This document shows positions 56,231-64,000 of a DNA stretch of 64,000 nucleotides, piece by piece. Position 1 is the stretch's first letter. Every line of letters starts with the position of its first letter. The translations under genes and the position numbers were made by a program. Origin of the DNA: Carallia brachiata (taxonomy: Eukaryota > Streptophyta > Magnoliopsida > Malpighiales > Rhizophoraceae); assembly GCA_021464245.1 (NCBI GenBank), contig JADCRB010000013.1, forward strand, positions 3,888,515 to 3,952,514. The letters run 5' to 3'. The notes beneath the pieces were generated by a model, which had not been told where the DNA came from, ran no database searches, and was given only the letters and a program-made list of their open reading frames with translations.

Positions 56231-56999
56231 GTCTATGAGAAATGCCAATAGTCTTGAAAAAAGCATGGAGATGTTGATATTCACCACCAAAATCAGATTG
56301 AAAAGACTTAATTTTCATTTGAAGCTATCGCTCAACAAAAAATTGAAACTGGCGGAAGATTGGAAAAACTTCACTTTTGTTTTTAAGAAAATAAATCTAG
56401 ATGTACTTGGTATAGTAATCAACAAATAAAATAAAATAACGATAACTTAAAGAAGACAACTCAAGTGTCGGACCCAAACATTAAAGTGTATCAACTCAAA
56501 AGGCACCTTACTTTTATACTCAATTAACGATAAATGGGATTTTGACAATTTGCCTAACTGACAGGCAGGAACAAATTGATAGAAGATTGATTTTCTAATG
56601 GTAAGTTATTTTTTTAATAACTTGAGAGACAACATGACTTTGAGGATGACCCAATCGAGCGTGCCAGTTAGTAAAGGAGACTGGTTCACCCATCAATGCA
56701 TGTTTCAATAGTGGCAGCAGGACATAGAGACCGTTCTCACTGGGGCCTTGTAGTAGGCCCTGGTTTGTTGGTCCCTAATCAAGAATAGAAAGACCAGAAT
56801 TCAAAATAACAAGAATTGTCAGAGGCAAATTTTTGAACGAAAAGTAAGAATTTTGTAATTTTAGGAACGAACAACATATCCTTGAAAAGAATATTATGAT
56901 GAGATGTAAAGTAAACAGTACTATCAGTCTTAGAGATGGGCAAACCATGACCATTACCTACATAGATTTGATCACTCCCAGTATAATCACTAGCAATGC

Positions 57000-58140
57000 T
57001 TAAGTTGGAGATGTCTAGTGTAAGGTAATGCGTGGCCCTAGTGTTGGGGTATCATGGTAGAGACAGACCGCCAGAAGGAGATGGAACGGACATTGGTGCA
57101 GGAAAAAATGAAGCATAGGCTTGTGGTGATGGTGAGCCGACTCAATTCCAAGTCCAAGCAACATTAGCTTGAGGGGTAGAAGGTTGCTGTGGAACATAAC
57201 GGCGACGACAACGATCAACAGTATGATTCCTGTACCCACATATTTGACATGGCCCGCGATTGCGACAACCAAAATTTGAATTATTCCTAGATTGATAGAT
57301 AGGCACAGTATTCATTGAAGAGTGACGTGATGGTAGAGAGAAAGAAGAGTCAGCCCGACCAGACCTCCCAGAATTAACAATGATAGCATCTGGCTTTTGG
57401 AAAGATTGAACATCAAAGTTTGCAACTAGACCCTCATGAAAACTATGAAGAAGTTTTTCGTGAGCCAATAGTTGTCCATAAAGCTCCAAAAATGACACTG
57501 GTTCAAGCCTTAGATTAAGAGTACTAATGATGGAGTGATAAACAGTTCTGATGTTGCCATATATAATCGCATTGAATTCGGCATCTGAAATTTTTTAGCT
57601 TACTGCAGCTAATTCATCGGCGAGTGCTTTTGCTCGCTGGAGATACTGAGAAGCAAACAAATCATTCTTTTTGAACTCCTAGAGTTCAATGTTAAGCTGA
57701 AGTTGACGGTTCTAAGATATAGAACCAAATGCATTTGCTAATGCAGACCAAACAGCATAAGAGGAATCCAACCCAATAACATAGGGGAAGACCTCCTCTG
57801 AAAGAGAAGAAAGAATCCATGAGAGTAATAATTGGTCTTTCTTGAACCAATTTTTATATTTAGGATTGATGATGGAGACTGTAGGATCAGTGGTGGATGG
57901 AATTGTTTTTACTGGTGTAGAGATTGTTCCATCTACAAAACCATGAAAGCGTTGGTAATTTAAAAAAGGTATAAATTGTGTTTTCCAAGCTAAGTACTTC
58001 TTAGAATTTAGTTAAACAGAAAAGGTTTGGGTTGCAAAAGCTGGTGTAGGCATGAAGGTGGACGATGCAAGGATAGTGGCTTGGGTACTTCGTGAGATTT
58101 GAGAGGAGCCTAAGGAAGAGCTTGAGGAAGAGGATGCCAT
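57000..58140 (-). pseudogene. copia gag and protease, broken
   Basis: Gag starts at ATG 58140 (MASSSSSSSLGSSQ) and reads LNSKKYLAWKTQFIPFLNYQ, interrupted by stops at about 58010, 57685 and 57595. It then continues as MSFLELYGQLLAHEKLLHSF (57498 onward). The zinc knuckle CQICGYRNHTVDRC at about 57255-57210 is intact (CX2CX4HX4C). The protease motif that should be DTGA reads NTRATHYLT (about 57050), so the catalytic Asp and Gly are lost. Confidence 0.82.
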
Positions 58141-58167
58141 GTTAAGGCCTTTGATGCACCGATACCA

Positions 58168-58384
58168 TGTAAAAACAATTGAGAGAAAGAAATTTTTCTA
58201 TTCATATGTCACGCAAATACATTTATTGTACAAGTTACTATATACAAGTTTGTAAGCTAGTTCGTAAGCTTGATAAGAAGATTTAACAACTTGATAATAC
58301 AAACAACTGGTTTGAATGGAAAAAGACAAGATTAGACTAGATTAGTCCCTGCAGTTGAACAAGATTACTCCTTTTCCATTGACA
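58168..58384 (-). repeat. 5' LTR of truncated copia element
   Basis: About 217 bp, on minus starting TGTCAATGGAAAAGG and ending TTTTTACA before the primer site. There is no second copy in the window. Confidence 0.7.
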
Positions 58385-58614
58385 AAATCCATTTTATATC
58401 AAATTGATTATTAATTTTTATTTTATTTTTTTAATTTATGTGTCTGATTGAGCACCTTCAATTCGTATGTCCACGAAATATAGCAAGGCAATAGTTGTCA
58501 AATATATTCCAATAGACAGAATTCAAAATTTGATATCATGAACCAAGGAGGAAAAAAAAAACTTTTCACATCGGCTACCTAATGCCTCCTCTTTTTGGTA
58601 AAATGAGGACACTG

Positions 58615-59350
58615 ACGGAGTGTTTGACTTAGCTTTTTAAGTGGTATATTTGCATTTTATTGTCAAAAAAATAAGGAGATAAGCATTTAATTAATTTTTT
58701 GAATTATTATTTGATTATACTTATTTGCTTATACGATATTATAAATGCAGATAATTGAAAATAGTTCAAGGTTAGTTTTTGCTATTTTTGAAAATACTTT
58801 TCAATTTTTATTATCAATAATAATTTATATATACTAAAGTACCCTAAAAATATTTATATTTTTTTATTACTATATGAATATGATTTGTTTGTTATTACTC
58901 AACATTATCAATATTTATATAAATACAATATTTTCATTTTTCAATAATTCTTAAATAATATTTTTTCCATTTTAAATTTTCATTAATATGGAACTTAAAA
59001 AATATTACAAACATTATATTTTTTTTTACTATTTATTAAACATTAATAATTTTTTTGAAAAAAATAAAAATTATTTTTTGAAAAAATAAAAATAAATTAA
59101 AAAATTCTCAATATTATTTATAAAATATTTATACTAAAAATAAAAATTATAAAATAAAAAAAATTAGTTAACATGATACATCAATGTAAATTAAATGTTT
59201 AAATCAATCATTTAATTATTCAACAACAATAACAAGTACAAAATTAACCAAACGCTTCATTAATTTTTTTATACAACAGCCATCAGCAATTAATAGCAGT
59301 AATTATTAATAGTAATCAGCAGCAACAACATTGAATGAGTAAATCAAAAA
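58615..59350. mobile_element. Block-B-specific insertion, MITE-like
   Basis: Sits between GAGGACACT and AAATGCTTTAA, which are contiguous in block A (about 23770). It starts GACGGAGTGTTTGACTTAGC; near its right side ATTAACCAAACGCTTCATTA is an imperfect inverse. The interior is extremely AT-rich with no coding capacity. The exact ends are uncertain. Confidence 0.5.
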
Positions 59351-59782
59351 AGCCCCTAAATGCTTTAACAGAAGTTAAAGGGTTTGGGTACATGAATTGA
59401 AAAATTCTTAGTCTGTAGCCAAACCCATTATTTTATTCTTCTTTTTTTTTCACAAAATTAAAACTTAAAATTAAATATCTATTACTTTAAAATTGTGCTA
59501 AAAATTTTTTCCTTTAATAAAATATTAAAATTGATACACAATTCAGTCCGTATACCTTTTTCCAAAGCTAAATGGAGACTATATAGAATAGGGCTACCAT
59601 ATAGAACAGGGCTACCTAACCCCAATGGCATCTTGCAAGATCAGTTGCCTAACATCGTCTTGGGGCTCCTAAAAAGGATCACAATCTATGACCTTTTCCT
59701 CTGCCATAAACTAGCCCTTTTTTAATATAAATTCTAAGTAATACATAATTTTACTTTAAATCGCACTTAAAATTATTCTAAA

Positions 59783-60710
59783 TCATGATTTTGAGAAAAA
59801 GAATTCATTTTTTTTTTTAACTAAAGATCGGCCAGTAGTTGGCCAAAATCTCAGGTCAACCACATTAATCCTCGTGGAAAACATGAATTCCCACCGCCTT
59901 AAAGAAGGCATTCGCCAGCCAATCCGCTGCGTTGTTCTCTTCCCGATGAGCATGATGGAAAGACACCATCCAGCCCCTTTGAAGCAGCTCCTGGCACCTT
60001 TTAATGACATTCATATGGGGATGAGTGGCAGACATTCCTTTAGAGACACACAATAACGCTTGCATTGAGTTAATTTCAAGACGACATATGTGCCTAAAAC
60101 CAAAGAGAAAAAGTTTGGTACCAACGTTGCGGCTCTGAACTGGTAACAGGATTATTTTAGGAAAAAGATAGCTGGCCCGAGTTCGGTACTCGGGCCAGCT
60201 ACCATGGATTATTAGGGTGGAGGGTGAAGAATGGGCGCTTAATGTAACCCCCTATTTTAAAGGATCCAATTTAAGTACTGATATTCTCTCAGTCTTGATA
60301 ATTAGATCTATTTTTTATTATTTTTTAAAAAAAAGTGAAAAAGAAAAATTTAGGATTTAGTAACTTAGAATCTAAATTTTGGGTTTCAATTTTAGATTTT
60401 AATATAATACTAATTAAAATTTAACTTTTAATTTAAAAAATAATAAAAATATTATGTTAATCCATCATGGCAAGTTTGGTGCACTAGTCTCAGTGTGCCT
60501 AACAGCATCCAAACCAAAATTTCATGCCAAGTCCAAAATACCACAAATGCCCAAAATTTCTGCAGCAAAAGCAGAACAAATGCCAATGTCTTAGGTGAAA
60601 GCAAGAAGCCATTGCCCTATAGAATAACAGATCACCCTACCTGAAGTTGGAACCCCGAGATTGCCATCTGACGCACCATCCGGATTCACCTTCACACGGT
60701 TACCAATAAG
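59783..60710 (-). pseudogene. LINE-type RNase H domain, duplicate copy
   Basis: Counterpart of 24186-25018. The C-terminal half at about 60100-59840 reads INSMQALLCVSKGMSATHPH and HAHREENNAADWLANAFFKA (catalytic Asp in ADWLAN). The N-terminal half at about 60710-60470 is more decayed (VNPDGASDGN and GRVICYSIGQWLL-like). The same AT-rich insertion splits them as in block A. Confidence 0.7.
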
Positions 60711-62865
60711 CGAAAAACCAGCCCACCATTTTCAAAGATTGAGGCATGCCACCCTTACAACTTTACCAGGAACCTCAGATCGTTTTGTTGCAGATTTACT
60801 TACATAGTTTGAAAATAAAGCTCACATGATATATAATAGAAGACTCTCCTAAATAAAAAAAATAGTTTAGTTGAAAATTTAACAATAATTGAAATGATTG
60901 AATGTAATACTTTTAAATTGAGAAATCTGAAATTTAGATTCAAATTCTAAATTTTTGTTAGCGTTCTTACCTCTTAATCACTGGGTCACAATTTCCAAAA
61001 CATTAACTTTTTTTTTTTTTTAAAAGCGTAGTTACCACCACTTAACACCAGTTGCCATCTATTCAACAGGCCGATAATGTGTAATGGGAAGGTGCTTCGC
61101 TGTTGGGCTGCAATGATATGGATTAATCAGGCTGGACATTAGTTATCCTCATTGGGCTAGCAAAAATGGTAGGAGAAGCTTCAGAAAAGGGCCTAGATCC
61201 TGGACCAGTATAATTGTTTTCGTTTCAGGGATCAAGAGGCCAGAGCTTGGCAGGTGGTCCAACTAGCTCCATGTATTCAACTTGATCATCTCACAGAATA
61301 ATGTTTAGAGGTGGCAAATATTCAACTCGCCCCAAAATCCAACTCATATTTATTGATATTGATTGAAAATGTTTATCACTTGTAATCCGGCATCACTCAA
61401 AAATTAAGAAGACATATTAAAAGATATAATATCTTATATTAATTAAAAATAAATTTATAATATGATTTATAATAATTTTGAATTTCTTATACTTTCAGTT
61501 TGAGTTTTTAATAGATTTTAAAATTCATAATCATTATTTCACAAGTATTATTAATTATGTCACGTGTTAACTGAGTATAGTATATGTCAAGAAAGCATAT
61601 TATGAGTGTAATGTCATAAAAAAACTTTGATAAAATAAAAAAAAATCTAACTCAATTTATAATATTTTTAAACTTTTCCTTGTATTGACCTTTTAGTTAA
61701 ATTTGAGATCTAAAAAATTTAGTCTACATTATATGTATGAAACCCAGGAGAAGATTGGATATATTTATTGTTGTTTTGTTTTTTTTTCGCGTTTTCTGTG
61801 TTTGGATCATGTGATCAGAAATAGAGCTAGCCACTGCACTCAGTTAGACATTATTATCCACATTAATTACATGTTCCAAAGCTCCACATCTGCCAACTGT
61901 CACAAAGAACCAGGCTGGCTGACTGTCGAGTATTAGCCATGAATAGGGGACACTACTGGCAATATGTGTCTGGAAGGAGAGGCAAGACCTGGATAATATG
62001 GAAAAGGGAATTTTGAGCTGGGCTCGAATTTTCATTTTCAAGCTGAGTAAATAGTTTGATAACACACCTACTCTAAAAAATATATGACAAATGAATCCTT
62101 TTGAGCTACTTGGATCATGATGAATTATAATTATATTATGTTTGTGTCAAATAATTTTCCGGATCCCCACATAAAAGCCCTTAAAATGGCTTAAGAAAAT
62201 GATTTTAAGAAGATTGATGAATTTTTGTTGCACACCATTTTATTTGCTGTCCTAATGCTTACATGATGCGATATGGGTTGCAGCATGGTCTATATGATCC
62301 ATGGCAAGTTATGATGATATTATTTTAAATTTACCTTACGATTCATTATAATTCAACTGTCATTAACAACATTTATTAACAAAATACGTCAGAAAGTTCT
62401 TTTAAAGTGGTTTTGTTATTTTAACTTATTTTTTCAGTATAATTTATTTTTTTTATATCACGCAAATTTATTTTATTATATTTTTTTTAAGTAGATATTA
62501 TATTATATAATATAAAATTATAAATAAATTATATTCATTAAAATAAATGAGTCAAATTAAAATAGTTACTCAAATACAAATGTGGTGGGTATAATTAAAT
62601 ATAATTTATAAAATCAATTTTTTATTAATTAATTTTTATATTATTATTGTAGTGATATTTATAATTTTTGATTAATTATATTTAATTATGTAATTGTGTT
62701 GGCGTGTCTTTTTCGTACGCGAATGACTCTCACCAAACCACGTGACTACGTGGACCAGAGTAAAGGGACTGGTTTGGCGGAGGATGCGATGCCTGCATGA
62801 GCTGCTGCACGCACATGTTTTTATGGGAAAAAAATAAGTGGACGGGAAGAGAGACGCGCAAAAGT

Positions 62866-63035
62866 GATCGAAATTTTTTTTTTATATAATTAATCATTTT
62901 ATTTGTATAATAAAATATTAAATTATTATAATAAAATTTAAAAATATTATTTATTTATTTTTTTATTACAGAAGTTTATCGTCTTATTGTACAAAAAAAG
63001 TATCTGATTATACAAAAAAAAATTTCGATCTATTT
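62866..63035. mobile_element. Block-B-specific short MITE
   Basis: GATCGAAATTTTTTTTTTAT at the left and its inverse ATACAAAAAAAAATTTCGATC at the right enclose about 125 bp of AT-rich DNA. Block A has no such sequence at the matching point (about 35555). Confidence 0.55.
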
Positions 63036-63533
63036 TACGTTTTATTTTTTTTTTACACATAACAGTACTCTTTTTTTTATTGATACTATAGAATTTGTGG
63101 GCCCGGCGTAGGCCTTAATTATCTCTTGAAGGTTGGTATTACTATTAGTCAGTCATCTAAAATAAATTAAGAAGGCGGTGTTTAGTTGTCTCATATAATT
63201 AGAACGCAAATTGTCCAAATCTATAATTATTGGATACATGATGCGTGCCTCAAAACGAAAAATTGGAGAAACGATAACATTAATATTCACACCTCTATAA
63301 TTGTATGACAAATGTCCCAAGTTTTTTTTGAAAAGAGTAATGTAAAATTTATGAAAGTGAAAAAAGTTCTCTTAATATATTTAAAAATTGTGTGGCAGTT
63401 TAATTTATTATTACGTGCTGCCTCAACTGTTTTTTTTTTTTTTGAGAGGATTATGAGTGTTATTTATAATTTTTTTTCATTTTATTAACCAACAGAAAAA
63501 AAAAATTCTTGTGAGAAAGTAAATTCCATGGAT

Positions 63534-64000
63534 GGCGGAAGGTGACATTGTGCAAAACAATAGGAAAGGCGGAAGGTGACATTGTGAGAGTTGGAGCAAA
63601 AGTAGTATCCACTCTTGAACAACTCTTGGAGGCGAAGCTGATCGAACTCCCAGAGTGTAAGCGGCCGAATGAAAAGGATCAAGTCAGCGATCCGAGATTC
63701 TGCAAATATCACCGGATAGTAAGTCATCCAACCGAGAAGTGTTTCGTCCTGAAGGAGCTAATTATGAAGCTCAAGAGCCAGAATAAAATCATTCTGGACC
63801 AAGAAGGCGTAACCTTGACAAACCAGACCACCATCACTTCAAAACCATCAGAAGAAGTAACACACCGTAAGGAGGAGCCGTTCGACAACAGAAAGTCGAC
63901 AACGGAGAAGGTATATGAAGCTCTCCAAACCCTTCTCGCTAATTCTCAGCTGTTTACAGCTATACAATCAACAGAAGTATGGCAAAATCAAGTCAGCAAT
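63534..64000 (+). pseudogene. Ty3/gypsy gag, partial, runs off the window
   Basis: From about 63584 an open frame reads RVGAKVVSTLEQLLEAKLIE, DPRFCKYHRIVSHPTEKCFV and LKELIMKLKSQNKIILDQEG, continuing open to 64000. The CKYHR..SHPTEKCFVLK block is the Cys/His motif near the gag-protease boundary of Tat-type gypsy elements. The 5' part of gag and the LTR are missing: sequence of duplication block B2 ends at 63530 and gag starts at once. A 19-bp direct repeat (GGCGGAAGGTGACATTGTG at 63534-63552 and 63568-63586) marks the junction. The rest presumably lies beyond the window, so whether it is functional cannot be judged. Confidence 0.8.

Larger units (their letters stand above)
55200..58384 (-). 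mobile_element. Ty1/copia element, 3'-truncated
   Basis: On minus it starts with an LTR (about 58384-58168), then the primer site TGGTATCGGTGCATC (58167-58153), gag from 58140, protease, and integrase to about 55669, followed by a Pro/Ser-rich linker region to about 55200. RT, RNase H and the 3' LTR are absent. The LTR's outer edge abuts block B2 exactly where homology with block A2 begins. Stops and frameshifts occur throughout. Gag resembles that of the element at 2308-6935. Confidence 0.85.
58385..63530. repeat. Segmental duplication block B2
   Basis: Counterpart of 23540-28139 plus 34375-35730. It is continuous across the site where block A holds the Tat element (CCCACATAAAAGCCCTT at about 62167). 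It has an extra 0.73 kb at 58615-59350 and an extra MITE near 62866-63035, and lacks the 1.77 kb found at 25710-27480. It ends at 63530 against gypsy gag sequence. Confidence 0.88.

Noticed and set aside
1..64000. CRISPR arrays, rRNA or tRNA genes
   Set aside because: No regularly spaced identical repeats with unique spacers, and no complete tRNA or rRNA sequence. tRNA-like boxes at 20992-21045 and 49719 fit SINE remnants.

Overview
This is nuclear DNA of a flowering plant, most likely a woody eudicot. The background is strongly AT-rich and genes have GT-AG introns. Plant LTR retrotransposons (Ty1/copia, and Ty3/gypsy of the Tat lineage), LINE fragments and MITE-like repeats fill most of the window. 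The species cannot be named from sequence alone. Only two host genes look intact: a six-exon dihydroflavonol 4-reductase (DFR) gene (18034-23066, +) and an intronless small EF-hand calcium sensor of the PBP1/KIC family (49858-50211, -). A DUF295 F-box-type gene (37062-37949, -) is broken. Layout: 1-2307 AT-rich; 2308-6935 decayed but complete-length copia element with both LTRs; 7815-10082 two LINE tails, an array of CCAGCCAT motifs and a copia 5' end; 10083-11340 orphaned upstream region of an EF-hand gene; 11609-15109 5'-truncated Tat element; 15110-18033 intergenic plus the DFR promoter; 18034-23066 DFR; 23540-28139 and 34375-35730 one arm of a segmental duplication, split by a Tat element at 28140-34374; 37062-37949 F-box pseudogene; 40570-41871 Pack-MULE-like element with a captured GC-rich fragment; 44317-46248 and 46458-48529 two short non-autonomous LTR elements, each with perfect target-site duplications (TSDs); 49858-51400 EF-hand gene and its upstream region; 55200-58384 truncated copia element; 58385-63530 second arm of the duplication; 63534-64000 start of another gypsy gag that leaves the window.

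The most notable discovery is in the Tat elements. Between integrase and 3' LTR, on the element's coding strand, both copies carry an extra gene encoding a WUSCHEL-type homeobox protein. It has a WOX homeodomain, a WUS-box-like TLLLFP motif and a C-terminal EAR-like LDLELRL motif. A second unknown small ORF follows it. The two copies sit at unrelated sites and their stop codons fall at different places, so the homeobox gene was captured before both inserted and travelled as cargo of the family. In the 28140 copy, gag, protease and RT are missing and a CCGG-rich fold-back element occupies the gap.

The window also contains a direct segmental duplication. Block A (about 10083-35730) and block B (about 50205-63530) share order and orientation but differ by insertions and losses. 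DFR is visible only in A. The EF-hand coding region is present only in B; in A a LINE poly-A tail abuts its start codon. The Tat element is present only in A, and B shows the empty site. In the DFR, the substrate-specificity position equivalent to grape Asn133 is Arg, although the catalytic Ser, Tyr and Lys are kept.
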